The notes: generated by a model not told the origin, from the sequence alone. Positions 9,568 to 18,135 are shown, counted from the first letter of the stretch. The stretch: 64,000 nucleotides of DNA from Ruegeria atlantica (GCF_013032005.1 NZ_WQBE01000012.1:62001-126000); one strand, 5' to 3'. Translations and numbers: made by a program.

Positions 9568-9599
9568 ACGGCCCCGCGTATCCGCGCGGGGCCGTTTTT
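9568..9599 (+). terminator. Rho-independent terminator of rpsA
   Basis: An 11-bp perfect stem (ACGGCCCCGCG / CGCGGGGCCGT) with a 6-base loop followed by TTTTT. Confidence 0.9.
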
Positions 9600-9811
9600 G
9601 TTGCGAATCAATATGTTCCAAAATTTGGGCTTATTCCGGGTGTCGTTCACGCTTTTGCGGTGAATTTCACGCTCGCAAGCAAAAAAACGCGTGACTTGGC
9701 GCGAAAATGAAGGCTTTGCACACAGAGTTTACGTTCCCCCGATCACGGTTTTTTCCTATACTGTCCAAATAAATAGAGATGGCTAACCGGTCGCCTGGGA
9801 GGGTAACGCTT

Positions 9812-10096
9812 ATGATCCGTTCAGAACTGATTCAGAAAATCGCCGACGAAAACCCGCATCTGTATCAACGCGACGTCGAGCGGATCGTGAATACCGTGTT
9901 CGAGGAAGTGACGGATGCCATGGCACGCGGTGACCGCGTAGAGCTACGTGGCTTTGGTGCCTTTTCGGTAAAACAGCGCGACGCGCGCGTTGGCCGCAAT
10001 CCGCGCACCGGCGAAACTGTTCAGGTCGAAGAAAAATGTGTTCCATTTTTCAAAACTGGCAAGTTGCTTAGGGACCGATTGAACGGTAAAGCCTAG
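9812..10096 (+). CDS. ihfB: Integration host factor beta subunit
   Basis: 94 aa, the standard length for IhfB. The DNA-bending HU/IHF fold is clear: [17 protein letters not shown], then the [22 protein letters not shown] arm containing the DNA-intercalating proline of RNPRTG. An upstream in-frame ATG at 9779 would add 11 residues, but GGGAGGG ends 8 bases before the ATG at 9812. A TATACT at 9757-9762 could be its -10. It is followed after three bases by the LapA-domain gene, an order seen widely in alphaproteobacteria. A near match to an IHF site lies at 9606. Confidence 0.95.
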   Translation: MIRSELIQKIADENPHLYQRDVERIVNTVFEEVTDAMARGDRVELRGFGAFSVKQRDARVGRNPRTGETVQVEEKCVPFFKTGKLLRDRLNGKA

Positions 10097-10099
10097 GGC

Positions 10100-10453
10100 A
10101 TGATACGCTACCTTCGATATGCTTTTCTGGCGATCCTCGGGATCGTTCTCATCTCCGTCTCGCTGGCCAATCGCAAAACGGTTGAACTGACCCTGATGCC
10201 CGAAGCTTTTGCCGAGCTTTTGGGCTTTAACCTCAGCACGTCGCTGCCGCTGTTTGTCGTGGTGCTGGGCGGTGTGGTTGCGGGCCTGATCATCGGTTTC
10301 CTGTGGGAATGGCTGCGCGAGCATAAGCATCGCCGCGATGCGTCCACAAAGAAAAGCGAAGTGCGCAAGCTTGAGCGTGAAGTCAAGAAGCTCAAGAAAA
10401 AGCAGAACGAAGGGCAAGACGAAGTTCTGGCGCTTTTGGACGAGGCCAGCTGA
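10100..10453 (+). CDS. LapA-domain (DUF1049) inner-membrane protein
   Basis: 117 aa with two hydrophobic helices (about residues 5-25 and 48-72) and a highly basic, coiled-coil cytoplasmic tail (KKSEVRKLEREVKKLKKKQNEGQDEV). This is the layout of LapA/LapA-like proteins, which in E. coli work with LapB on lipopolysaccharide homeostasis; no lapB lies here. It starts three bases after ihfB, so it is surely cotranscribed with it, and trpF starts 9 bases after its stop. Confidence 0.8.
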   Translation: MIRYLRYAFLAILGIVLISVSLANRKTVELTLMPEAFAELLGFNLSTSLPLFVVVLGGVVAGLIIGFLWEWLREHKHRRDASTKKSEVRKLEREVKKLKKKQNEGQDEVLALLDEAS

Positions 10454-10462
10454 GGCCCTTTT

Positions 10463-11104
10463 ATGTCTGATGTATCCGTCAAAATCTGCGGTCTGACCGC
10501 CCCTGATCACGTGCGCGCAGCGGTGGATGCTGGCGCACGCTATGTCGGGTTTGTCTTCTTTCCCAAATCGCCCCGCCATCTTGAGATCCCAGCCGCCGCA
10601 GAACTGGCCCATTTGGCGCCCGCCGGGGTTGCCAAGGTCGCGCTGACGGTGAATGCGACGGATGTGGAGTTGGACCGGATCGTCGCCAATGTACCGCTGG
10701 ACATGTTGCAACTGCACGGCAAGGAAAGCCCGGATCGGGTGGCCGAGGTTCGCGACCGTTTTGGTTTGCCGGTGATGAAGGCAATCGGCGTGGCCGAGGC
10801 AGAAGACCTTGCTGCGATTGATCTCTATTCCGAAGTTGCCGACCAGCTGCTGATCGACGCAAAGCCGCCACGTAACGCGGAACTGCCGGGTGGCAATGGT
10901 CTGGCGTTTGACTGGCGTTTGTTGGCGGGAGGCAAATACTGGCAACGTCCGTGGATGCTGGCCGGGGGGCTGACGCCCGAGAACGTCGCCGAGGCGATCC
11001 GCATGACCGGTGCGCGACAGGTGGATGTCTCGTCAGGAGTCGAAGGTGCACCCGGGGTCAAGGATTCGGCATTGCTCCGGGCTTTTATCGACGCGACCCG
11101 GTGA
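10463..11104 (+). CDS. trpF: Phosphoribosylanthranilate isomerase
   Basis: Converts N-(5-phosphoribosyl)anthranilate to CdRP in tryptophan synthesis. The 213-aa TIM barrel has the catalytic cysteine in VKICGLT (C9), [16 protein letters not shown], the acidic partner in LLIDAKPP and the phosphate-binding AGGLTPENV / VDVSSGVEG at the end. It sits in the run ihfB-lapA-trpF, separated from trpB by a small unknown gene. Confidence 0.95.
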   Translation: MSDVSVKICGLTAPDHVRAAVDAGARYVGFVFFPKSPRHLEIPAAAELAHLAPAGVAKVALTVNATDVELDRIVANVPLDMLQLHGKESPDRVAEVRDRFGLPVMKAIGVAEAEDLAAIDLYSEVADQLLIDAKPPRNAELPGGNGLAFDWRLLAGGKYWQRPWMLAGGLTPENVAEAIRMTGARQVDVSSGVEGAPGVKDSALLRAFIDATR

Positions 11105-11151
11105 TCTGATCGGCAAACACCTGCGTATCCCCGATAGGGGAGGACGTAATC

Positions 11152-11487
11152 ATGCTGGCGGCGATCGGCGGAGTTTCATTGAAACGATGGTACTATGGGC
11201 CAGAGTTCTTCTGGCGCGCCCGTCAGGCATTGCTACAAGCGCGCGGTGACCCCTTGTGCCTGCATGCTGGCGTGTTTCCACACCAGGGGCTGTATTTCTC
11301 GCTAAGCGTCTGGCACGATCTCGAAGCCATGTTAACCTTTGCCCAGTCGGGTCCCCACCGCCAGGTCGTTCTAGCGGCCAATCGACTGGCAGATGTGAAT
11401 CAGTTCTACCACTTTCCCTGTATTGCCGTGCCCAGCAACCAGCAGGCGTTACAGGTTTGGGCACAGCATGTTGAAGCGGCGGAATGA
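11152..11487 (+). CDS. Small unknown protein between trpF and trpB
   Basis: 111 aa, no signal peptide and no membrane segment. GGGGAGG lies 8 bases before the ATG. It is rich in aromatic and histidine residues; the segment YFSLSVWHDLEAMLTFAQSGPHRQVV resembles the W-x-D-xx-AM-xxF-xxxx-H pattern of dimeric alpha/beta-barrel proteins (DUF3291 or spheroidene monooxygenase-like families). The fold guess is by eye; no catalytic function can be assigned. Spacing of 47 bases from trpF and 67 from trpB suggests cotranscription with both. Confidence 0.65.
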   Translation: MLAAIGGVSLKRWYYGPEFFWRARQALLQARGDPLCLHAGVFPHQGLYFSLSVWHDLEAMLTFAQSGPHRQVVLAANRLADVNQFYHFPCIAVPSNQQALQVWAQHVEAAE

Positions 11488-11554
11488 TACGTTTTGCCAT
11501 GGCAAATCCTGTCGTCACCTCCTATGAACAACGGGTACGACGAGGGAGACACCC

Positions 11555-12802
11555 ATGGCCAACGATCTTTTCAATTCCTTCATGTCCGGTCCCGACGAAA
11601 AGGGCCGTTTCGGCATATTCGGCGGGCGCTTTGTCAGCGAAACGCTGATGCCTCTGATCCTGTCGCTGGAAGAGGAATATGAAAAGGCCAAGGACGATCC
11701 CACCTTCTGGGCTGAGATGGACGATCTGTGGGCGAATTATGTGGGCCGCCCGTCACCGCTGTATTTCGCGGAACGCCTGACCGAGCATCTGGGCGGTGCG
11801 AAAATCTACCTGAAACGCGATGAGCTGAACCACACCGGCGCGCATAAGATCAACAACGTTCTGGGCCAGATCATTCTGGCGCGGCGCATGGGCAAGACCC
11901 GGATAATCGCGGAAACCGGGGCAGGGCAGCACGGCGTGGCTACCGCCACCGTCTGCGCCAAGTTCGGTCTGAAATGTGTGGTCTACATGGGCGCGCATGA
12001 CGTGCAGCGTCAGGCCCCGAACGTGTTCCGCATGCGCTTGCTGGGGGCCGAGGTGATACCGGTGACCTCTGGCCGTGGGACACTGAAAGACGCGATGAAC
12101 GACGCGCTGCGCGACTGGGTAACCAATGTCCGCGACACGTTCTATTGCATCGGTACCGTCGCAGGTCCGCACCCGTATCCGGCGATGGTCCGGGATTTCC
12201 AGTCGATCATTGGCAAGGAAGCCAAGGAACAGATGATGAAGGCCGAAGGTCGTCTGCCCGACACGATCATTGCCGCCATTGGTGGTGGATCGAACGCAAT
12301 GGGCCTGTTTTACCCGTTCCTCGACGACAAAGACGTCAACATCATTGGCGTTGAGGCCGGCGGCAAAGGCGTGAACGAGAAGATGGAGCACTGCGCCTCG
12401 CTAACCGGCGGACGTCCGGGCGTTTTGCACGGCAACCGCACCTATTTGCTGCAGGATGACGACGGACAGATTCTGGAAGGCTATTCAATCTCGGCCGGTT
12501 TGGATTACCCCGGTATCGGACCCGAGCATTCGTGGCTGCACGACATTGGCCGGGCGAACTATGTCTCGATCACTGACAAAGAGGCACTGGAAGCGTTCCA
12601 GCTGTGCTGCGCGACCGAGGGCATCATCCCGGCGTTGGAGCCCTGCCACGCGCTGGCGCATGTGATGAAAATTGCACCCGAACTGCCCGAGAATCACCTG
12701 ATCTGCATGAATATGTGTGGGCGTGGCGACAAGGACGTACAGACCGTGGCCAAATATCTGAACTTCGACATGTCGGATACCGAAGGCCGCAGCGCAGACT
12801 GA
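11555..12802 (+). CDS. trpB: Tryptophan synthase beta chain
   Basis: Condenses indole with serine, PLP-dependent, in a complex with TrpA. The 415-aa protein has the PLP lysine K98 in [16 protein letters not shown], the [13 protein letters not shown] catalytic loop with its glutamate, the PLP phosphate-binding GGGSNAMG, and the C-terminal NMCGRGDKD. It is the canonical TrpB1 type. GGGAGA precedes the ATG. Its partner trpA is about 7 kb away on the opposite strand (19475-20266). Confidence 0.97.
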   Translation: MANDLFNSFMSGPDEKGRFGIFGGRFVSETLMPLILSLEEEYEKAKDDPTFWAEMDDLWANYVGRPSPLYFAERLTEHLGGAKIYLKRDELNHTGAHKINNVLGQIILARRMGKTRIIAETGAGQHGVATATVCAKFGLKCVVYMGAHDVQRQAPNVFRMRLLGAEVIPVTSGRGTLKDAMNDALRDWVTNVRDTFYCIGTVAGPHPYPAMVRDFQSIIGKEAKEQMMKAEGRLPDTIIAAIGGGSNAMGLFYPFLDDKDVNIIGVEAGGKGVNEKMEHCASLTGGRPGVLHGNRTYLLQDDDGQILEGYSISAGLDYPGIGPEHSWLHDIGRANYVSITDKEALEAFQLCCATEGIIPALEPCHALAHVMKIAPELPENHLICMNMCGRGDKDVQTVAKYLNFDMSDTEGRSAD

Positions 12803-12833
12803 CCAAGCGGTAAAATTTGAAATTTTTGACAAG

Positions 12834-12870
12834 AGCGGCGCGCCTGAAACGGGTGTGCCGCTTTGTTTTT
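12834..12870 (+). terminator. Rho-independent terminator of trpB
   Basis: An 11-bp stem (AGCGGCGCGCC / GGTGTGCCGCT, two G-U pairs), 7-base loop, then TTTGTTTTT. Confidence 0.85.
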
Positions 12871-13096
12871 GGATACAGGCCTTTTCAAATGTTGCGCAAC
12901 TGGGTAACTTTGTTGCGTGACCGCTACAGGTGCGATTTTGACCTTCAGAAATTTATTGAGCGAATCCAGACCTTTCGCCTAAACCCGCCGTTACCGGTCA
13001 CATCGGGCCGGACCCTAGCGGGCAGAGGTGATCACTCTCTCGGTGCGGACGGCGCTGCCGAAACCGTATGCCAGGGCCGAAACCGGGGATTGGTAC

Positions 13097-13170
13097 GCTT
13101 TGTAGCTCAGTTGGATAGAGCGGCAGGTTTCCCATCTGTAGGCGAAGGTTCGATCCCTTCCAAAGCTCCA
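13097..13170 (+). tRNA. Atypical tRNA-like sequence, UCC (Gly) anticodon
   Basis: A cloverleaf can be drawn: acceptor GCTTTG/CAAAGC (six pairs; the next position outward, C13096 against T13167, does not pair), T8-A9, D stem GCTC/GAGC with a GG-containing loop, anticodon stem GCAGG/TCTGT with two G-U pairs and loop TTTCCCA (anticodon TCC, with an unusual C at position 37), T stem GAAGG/CCTTC with canonical loop TTCGATC. T73 and an encoded CCA follow. It overlaps the next tRNA-like sequence by two bases. It may be an atypical functional tRNA, a decayed one, or a tRNA mimic; the rest of 12871-13096 shows no gene. Confidence 0.45.
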
Positions 13171-13241
13171 AATGTAGCTCATTCTGGTGAGAGCAATCGA
13201 CCGCAAATCGATATGTAACGGGTTCGAATCCCGTCATTTGA
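13169..13241 (+). tRNA. Atypical tRNA-like sequence, GCA (Cys) anticodon
   Basis: Stems are perfect: acceptor CAAATG/CATTTG (six pairs, outer position C13168/A13241 unpaired as in initiator-type C1-A72), D stem GCTC/GAGC, anticodon stem ATCGA/TCGAT, T stem ACGGG/CCCGT with loop TTCGAAT. The anticodon loop CCGCAAA gives GCA, but position 33 is C instead of the almost invariant U. CCA is not encoded (the 3' side reads ACAAAG). Its 5' strand reuses the CCA end of the preceding tRNA-like element. Whether it is charged or even transcribed is unknown. Confidence 0.45.
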
Positions 13242-13245
13242 CAAA

Positions 13246-13601
13246 GCTGTTAAGTCAGCACCGGCCTTCCACGCCGGCCCGTGAAAACGGTCCAAAATCA
13301 TAAGGGTCCGGGTGTTCCCCAGCAGGGGTGACACCGCGCAACGTCAGGCTTTGGCAGGGCGGGGCAGGGGTCTTCGCTGCTCTGGTCTTGGGCCGGAGGG
13401 CAGATGACGGTGCCGCCGGATCGGTGCCCCGCTTAGCCCTTTGGGCAAGGTGGCGCATCGGTCCCGCGCCCCTCTCTCTGACCTTCCCGCGCAGGGGCAT
13501 GGCGCGGGGGATGCTCGGATCTTTCCTGCCTTCGTCCGAAGGCCTCACACCTGTCACCCGTTCGGGGTGCAACCCACTGAAAACATGAAAAGGAGTTCGC
13601 A
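13246..13601. other. Gene-poor GC-rich stretch with structured start
   Basis: The first 45 bases form three short hairpins: GCTG/CAGC (13246-13259), CCGGC/GCCGG with loop CTTCCAC (13261-13277, identical in layout to a Gly-UCC anticodon arm), and CCGT-GAAA-ACGG (13279-13290). A further hairpin brings GGTGT (13310 region) against ACACC. After that the sequence is GC-rich with open frames on both strands but no credible start, codon pattern or recognisable protein. It has the look of a dispersed intergenic element; this cannot be tested from one window. Confidence 0.4.
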
Positions 13602-13641
13602 TTTGCGACGACGATAGAGCGAGACGAAAAGGAGAAATGAT

Positions 13642-14787
13642 ATGACACTGTTCCAAGATCTGATTGACCGGCTGACCGGCCATCGGCGGCTGACCCTGAC
13701 CGAGACCCAGCGGATGCTGGTCCTGCGCAACGGGGTGTTCGATGCAATCCTGGGTGCCGGGAAACACCGGCTGCCGCGCAAGGATGTGCTGACCGAGTTG
13801 CACGATCTGGAGAAGCTCTTTTTCGTGTCGCCCTATGAACGGGCACTGATGCAGAACCGGCCCGAGCTGGCTGCCAAGCATCTGACCGAGTTCCGGGCTG
13901 GGCCTGACGAAATTCTGGTTCTGCTGCGGGATGGGGTCCCTGTTCGGGTGCTGAACCCCGAAGCGCGGGCGCTGGTCTGGAAGGCCGCAGGGCCGTGGAA
14001 GGTCGAGCATCACGCGCTGACCGAGACCATGGTTGTTCCCAAAGTGGCGGCTCAGCGGTTGGTTCGGGCCGGGCTGCGGCTGAACCTGACGCAGGTCGAG
14101 GTTGCCGAAGGGCATACCGGGCTGCTGACGGTTGACGGGGTACTGGTGGATCAGCTGGACCCTGGGGCGCATGCCTTCTGGAAAGTGGGGCGAAACGTCG
14201 AGGTTAAACAGATCGACCTGCGGCAACGGACCCATGAGGTGACAGGGCAAGAGATCCTGACCAAGGACCGGGTTACCATCCGGGTCAACCTGTCCGCCGA
14301 TTACCGGGTCATTGATCCGGTCACGGCGGTAGGGTCGGTCAAGGACTTCGATCAGGCCTTGCACCGGGCGCTGCAACTGGCGTTCCGGAAGACTTTGGGG
14401 GCGATGACGCTGGACCGGCTGCTGGCCGAGAAGGTGACCGTCGACACCGAGGCTGCGGATCGGGTGCGGACACAGATGGCCGGGATCGGTATCGAAGTGG
14501 GGGAGATCGCGTTGAAAGACGTCATCCTGCCCGGTGAGATGCGGGAAATCCTGACCGCCGTGGTCGCCGCCGAGAAAAAGGCTGAGGCCAACGTCATCCG
14601 GCGGCGGGAAGAAACCAACGCCACGCGGTCCCTACTGAACACCGCGAAGGTGATGGCGGAAAACCCGGTGATGCTGCGGTTGAAAGAGCTGGAAGCTTTG
14701 GAAACCATCGCCGGGAAGGTCGAGCGGCTGACGGTCCATAACGGGACTGAAGGGCTGATGTCTGACCTTGTCAAACTGCGGGAGTGA
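13642..14787 (+). CDS. SPFH/band 7 (slipin-like) protein
   Basis: 381 aa. A prohibitin-homology domain covers roughly residues 150-330: VDGVLVDQLDPGAHAFWKVGRNVEVKQIDLRQRTHEVTGQEILTKDRVTIRVNLSADYRVIDPV, then AFRKTLGAMTLDRLLAEK and GIEVGEIALKDVILPGEMRE, followed by the alanine/glutamate-rich helix AAEKKAEANVIRRREETNATRS typical of slipins. Unlike membrane slipins there is no N-terminal hydrophobic segment; the first 120 residues look like a degenerate copy of the same domain (QRMLVLRNGVFDAILGAGKHRLPRKD). AAAAGGAG precedes the ATG. Isolated, no NfeD partner. Probable scaffold role, substrate unknown. Confidence 0.85.
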   Translation: MTLFQDLIDRLTGHRRLTLTETQRMLVLRNGVFDAILGAGKHRLPRKDVLTELHDLEKLFFVSPYERALMQNRPELAAKHLTEFRAGPDEILVLLRDGVPVRVLNPEARALVWKAAGPWKVEHHALTETMVVPKVAAQRLVRAGLRLNLTQVEVAEGHTGLLTVDGVLVDQLDPGAHAFWKVGRNVEVKQIDLRQRTHEVTGQEILTKDRVTIRVNLSADYRVIDPVTAVGSVKDFDQALHRALQLAFRKTLGAMTLDRLLAEKVTVDTEAADRVRTQMAGIGIEVGEIALKDVILPGEMREILTAVVAAEKKAEANVIRRREETNATRSLLNTAKVMAENPVMLRLKELEALETIAGKVERLTVHNGTEGLMSDLVKLRE

Positions 14788-14829
14788 TCCCGAATAAGGG
14801 CCGGTCCGGGGGTTTCTGGGCCGGTCCGC

Positions 14830-15204
14830 TTACTCTGAAGCGGCGTTTTCTTTCAGAAGGCGTAGCGGAATGATCTCAAGCGCCCGCTGGTGGGTGGCTT
14901 CAAGATGCACCTTGGGGGCGCAACCTTCGTCATGGGCCTGCAGGAAGCGCGCGGCGCACAGGCACCAACTGTCACCTGGGTTCAGACCCGGAAAGTTGAA
15001 CTCCGGGCGCGGGGTGCTCAGGTCGTTTCCAACGTATTTCGAAAAGGCCAGAAACTCGGCCGTCATCACCGCGCAAACCGTGTGGCTGCCCTGATCTTCG
15101 GGGCAGGTATTGCAGGCCCCGTCCCGAAAGAAACCAGTCAGCGGATCACGGGAACAGGGGCTGAGAACGCCGCCCAATACATTGATACTGTCTTGTTTTT
15201 GCAT
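14830..15204 (-). CDS. DUF2237 family protein
   Basis: 124 aa, cytoplasmic. It matches the DUF2237 pattern throughout: NVLGGVLSPCSRDPLTGFFRDGACNTCPEDQGSHTVCAVMTAEFLAFSKYVGNDLSTPRPEFNFPGLNPGDSWCLCAARF. Seven cysteines, several conserved in the family, hint at metal or redox chemistry, but no function is known to me. Start ATG is nine bases after the stop of the serine hydrolase gene, so the two are one transcription unit. Confidence 0.85.
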   Translation of the reverse strand: MQKQDSINVLGGVLSPCSRDPLTGFFRDGACNTCPEDQGSHTVCAVMTAEFLAFSKYVGNDLSTPRPEFNFPGLNPGDSWCLCAARFLQAHDEGCAPKVHLEATHQRALEIIPLRLLKENAASE

Positions 15205-15213
15205 AGGACCACC

Positions 15214-16377
15214 TTACAGGCTTTGGGCGATCTTGCGGAACATTTCTATGTTTGCTTCGTTGATGCCGGGATCGCGGAACTGGCGATCTGCGCCGGTTGT
15301 GACGATCAGCACGCCGCGCGGCTGGTCGAAATAGATGTACTGGCCGTACACACCACGGGCTAGAAACTCGCCTTCGTGCGCACCGAGGGGAATCCACCAT
15401 TGATAACCATAGCCGATCTTGCCGGGCGCAGTGGGTGCGCTGGGCAGGACGGATTCGGTGATCCAGTCGGCCGGGACCAGTTGCTGGCCGTCATGGACGC
15501 CATTTTGCAGGATCATCTGACCAAAGCGTGCGAAATCGCGCGTGGTGAAGTTCAATCCACCTAACACAAAAGCAACCCCGGTACCGTCAGTCACGTAATA
15601 GCCGTCGTGTTCCAGCCCTAGTGGCTGTATGATCTTTTCGACCAGTAATTCCGTCACGCTGCGCCCCGTGGCCCCACGGATGACCATCCCGATTACATGG
15701 GTGTCGATCGACACGTATTGCCAGGTCTCGCCCGGCGTGGCGAACGTATCCTGCAGTGAGGCCGCGAAATCGTCCAACTCTCCGCCCAAGGCGATGACAC
15801 GACCCATTCGGTTGATGTCCGAATTCGGGTCGAAATAATCCTCATCGAAAGTAACTCCGCTGGCCATGTTCAACACATTGCGGATCGACGCGCCGTTATA
15901 AGCGGTGCCCTCCAACTGCGGCGCATATTTCACCACGGGATCGTCCAGCGAGTCGATTGCGCCCTCGGCCAACAGGATGCCGAAAAGTGCGGACAGATAG
16001 CTTTTGGCCACCGACCACGAAATCCGGCGATCCTCGGGCGTGGTGCCCAGATAGTATTCTTCGAACCGGATTTGCCCGTCCTGCATCACCAGAAGAGAGG
16101 TGACAGCGCGATCTTCGATCCACGCATCGGTATCCTCGGGCAGATCAAAGCCGGGTCCGTAAGGCAATTCCCAGGTCGGCCCGTTGCCACGGGGCAAGTC
16201 GACCGTCAGGAAAGCGTCGTTCATATGAGAGAAGTTGTGAACGATCTTTTCCTCGGAAAATAACGAGTTCACGGCCATAAGGCGTTGCAGTTCTTCGCGT
16301 TTCCAGAACCCGACAACGACCGCTGCCAGCACCAGCATCAACACGATGCGCAGCACCCATTTCAACATAGATCTCAT
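15214..16377 (-). CDS. Serine hydrolase of the beta-lactamase/6-aminohexanoate-dimer hydrolase type
   Basis: 387 aa with one N-terminal membrane anchor (about residues 5-24), so periplasm-facing. The SxxK nucleophile motif is S122-V-A-K in ISWSVAKSYLSALFG; the Tyr-containing second motif reads WQYVSIDTHVIGMVIRGATG, and GYGYQWWIP / ARGVYGQYIYFDQPRGV follow, as in NylB-like class C hydrolases. The open frame reaches up to 16524, but GGGGAGG six bases before the ATG at 16377 and the signal-anchor support this start. It lies between pth and the DUF2237 gene. Natural substrate unknown; beta-lactam hydrolysis should not be assumed. Confidence 0.82.
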   Translation of the reverse strand: MRSMLKWVLRIVLMLVLAAVVVGFWKREELQRLMAVNSLFSEEKIVHNFSHMNDAFLTVDLPRGNGPTWELPYGPGFDLPEDTDAWIEDRAVTSLLVMQDGQIRFEEYYLGTTPEDRRISWSVAKSYLSALFGILLAEGAIDSLDDPVVKYAPQLEGTAYNGASIRNVLNMASGVTFDEDYFDPNSDINRMGRVIALGGELDDFAASLQDTFATPGETWQYVSIDTHVIGMVIRGATGRSVTELLVEKIIQPLGLEHDGYYVTDGTGVAFVLGGLNFTTRDFARFGQMILQNGVHDGQQLVPADWITESVLPSAPTAPGKIGYGYQWWIPLGAHEGEFLARGVYGQYIYFDQPRGVLIVTTGADRQFRDPGINEANIEMFRKIAQSL

Positions 16378-16459
16378 ATGTCGCCTCCCCGATCCATGCT
16401 GCATTGGAACGCGCCAAAAGCCGTTGTGCAATTGGGACGTTGCGGCAAGGTCACCCGTC

Positions 16460-17140
16460 TTATTTGAACTTGTCCAGTAGCTTCTGCATGGCCGAGCGCG
16501 TATCGACCTCTGGTTCTGCAGCAAGTTTGGCGGTTGCTTTGGGCGCCTCGGCCGGTGACTTTGACGACCGGGGCGGGGCTGTGCGTAGGGCGACGGCGTT
16601 CATGAACTTGCCGCCATCCCCGTCGGCCAGATAGCCTGCACCGTCCGACACGCCGCGCAACACGTCGTCAAGCCAGTCAGCGTCGGCCCTGGCAAAGTCG
16701 CCCAGGACGTAAGGAGAGACCATTTCCTTCCGGCCCGGATGCCCGATCCCCAGCCGTACTCGATCATAGGCGGGGCTGATATGTTCGTGGATTGAACGTA
16801 GCCCGTTGTGCCCGGCATGCCCGCCGCCCGCCTTGACGCGCACCTTGCCGGGGGCGAGGTCCAGCTCATCATGAAAGATCGTCACATCGGTCGAGTCGAG
16901 CTTGTAAAACCGCATCGCCTCACCCACGGACTGACCAGAACGGTTCATGAAGGTCTGCGGTTTGATCAGCAGTACCTTTTCGTGGCCTAACCGACCTTCG
17001 GAGATCTCGGCCTGAAACTTGGATTTCCACGGGCCAAAGCGGTGATCCTCGGCAATGCGATCAACAGCCATAAAGCCGATATTGTGCCGGTTGCGGGCGT
17101 ATTTCGATCCCGGGTTCCCCAATCCGACAAACAACTTCAT
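16460..17140 (-). CDS. pth: Peptidyl-tRNA hydrolase
   Basis: Recycles peptidyl-tRNAs that drop off ribosomes. The 226-aa product has MKLFVGLGNPG, the catalytic histidine in RNRHNIGF, KPQTFMNRSG, the aspartate in HDELDLAPG and the GGGHAGHNGLRS loop. About 40 residues at the C-terminus (APPRSSKSPAEAPKATAKL...) extend beyond the E. coli enzyme, a common alphaproteobacterial tail. A longer frame starts at 17242, but AAGGA and the conserved N-terminus fix the ATG at 17140. It follows rplY by 138 bases, the usual rplY-pth pairing. Confidence 0.96.
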   Translation of the reverse strand: MKLFVGLGNPGSKYARNRHNIGFMAVDRIAEDHRFGPWKSKFQAEISEGRLGHEKVLLIKPQTFMNRSGQSVGEAMRFYKLDSTDVTIFHDELDLAPGKVRVKAGGGHAGHNGLRSIHEHISPAYDRVRLGIGHPGRKEMVSPYVLGDFARADADWLDDVLRGVSDGAGYLADGDGGKFMNAVALRTAPPRSSKSPAEAPKATAKLAAEPEVDTRSAMQKLLDKFK

Positions 17141-17278
17141 AGTCTCGTCCTTGTGCATTGCAACATGTGCAGGTGGTTGATGACACGGAATGCCACCGGT
17201 TTTCCAGCCCATGTGCGCCAAAAGAAAACGGGGCCCGATCAAGGCCCCGATTCCAAATCCGAATTGTTGGGTCCGGAC

Positions 17279-17935
17279 TTATTCTTCTGCTTCTTCCTGG
17301 CCGACGACTTCAACTTCGTCAACGGCCACTTCTTCGCCTTCTTCCTCATCGTCGTCGGTCGACAGACCGGTCGGTGCCGAAACGTTCGCAATCACGAAGT
17401 CACGGTCGATGGTCGGCTTAGTGCCTGCGGGCAGGTCCACGGCTGAGATGGTGACAACGTCGTTGATCTCCATGCCGGTCACGTCGACAACGATCTTTTC
17501 AGGAATGTCACCTGCGGTACACATCAATTCGACTTCCGGACGGACAACGGTCAGAACGCCACCCTTTTTGATGCCGGGGGCTTCTTCCTCGTTGATGAAC
17601 TCAACCGGGATGAACAGCGCGATCTTGGTGGTCCGACGCAGGCGCATCAGGTCCAGGTGGGTCGGCAGGTCTTTGACAACGTCACGCTGAACGTCGCGGC
17701 AGATGACACGAACGTCTTCGTGGCCTTCAACCTTCAAGTTCCACAGGGTCGACTTGAACCGGCCTGCTTTCAGGCGCTTGAACAGGACGTTGAACGGGAT
17801 CTGAATCGGCAGCGGCTCTTTATCGCCACCAAAAACAATGCCCGGAACCATGCCGTCGCGGCGTGCTTGACGAGCGGCGCCCTTGCCTGTCCCCGTCCGT
17901 TCCAGAGCTACGAGATCAGGAATCTCTCCAGCCAT
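17279..17935 (-). CDS. rplY: 50S ribosomal protein L25 (general stress protein Ctc)
   Basis: Binds 5S rRNA. The 218-aa protein is the long, two-domain Ctc form: an L25 domain (residues 1-95, [30 protein letters not shown]) and a C-terminal beta domain ([31 protein letters not shown]), ending in an acidic tail ([25 protein letters not shown]). GGAGA lies seven bases before the ATG at 17935; an open frame to 18013 is ignored. Upstream lies the AT-rich AAGGATA repeat region. Confidence 0.95.
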   Translation of the reverse strand: MAGEIPDLVALERTGTGKGAARQARRDGMVPGIVFGGDKEPLPIQIPFNVLFKRLKAGRFKSTLWNLKVEGHEDVRVICRDVQRDVVKDLPTHLDLMRLRRTTKIALFIPVEFINEEEAPGIKKGGVLTVVRPEVELMCTAGDIPEKIVVDVTGMEINDVVTISAVDLPAGTKPTIDRDFVIANVSAPTGLSTDDDEEEGEEVAVDEVEVVGQEEAEE

Positions 17936-18022
17936 GATAAATTCTCCAATGTTAGGGCGAGCATCCTCCAAGGCTGTATGCCCGCGTGAAGCCGCGTCCT
18001 TATCTCGATTCATTGGGTTTGG

Positions 18023-18135
18023 AAAGGTATTTTTGAAGGATAGTTTGAATGAACTATGAAAGGATAGTTTAATTGTACTTTGGAAGGATAAAATTTGGTC
18101 TTTGGAAGGATAGTTTTGAGCTTTTTTGAAGGATA
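18023..18135. repeat. Five AAGGATA repeats at 22-24 bp spacing
   Basis: Exact AAGGATA heptamers start at 18036, 18060, 18084, 18106 and 18129, with a degenerate copy (AAAGGTA) at 18023. Most are preceded by G and followed by AT-rich sequence such as GTTT. The spacing is close to two helical turns, and the patch is strikingly AT-rich against its surroundings. It lies between the lldD stop and the rplY start; read on the minus strand the unit is TATCCTT. Candidate binding-site array or RNA element; function unknown. Confidence 0.8.

Noticed and set aside
12938..12966. TTGACC as a promoter for the tRNA-like cluster
   Set aside because: The hexamer 17 bases downstream (CGAATC) does not resemble a -10.
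12817..13218. Plus-strand open frame of 133 codons through the tRNA-like region
   Set aside because: Its product includes the VAQLDRA...EGSIPS type of sequence that arises when tRNA genes are translated by mistake; no ribosome site or domain.
13255..14376. Long minus-strand open frame covering the SPFH gene
   Set aside because: It is a shadow of the SPFH gene, which has a good ribosome site, domain motifs and consistent codon use; the minus-strand product is proline-rich nonsense.
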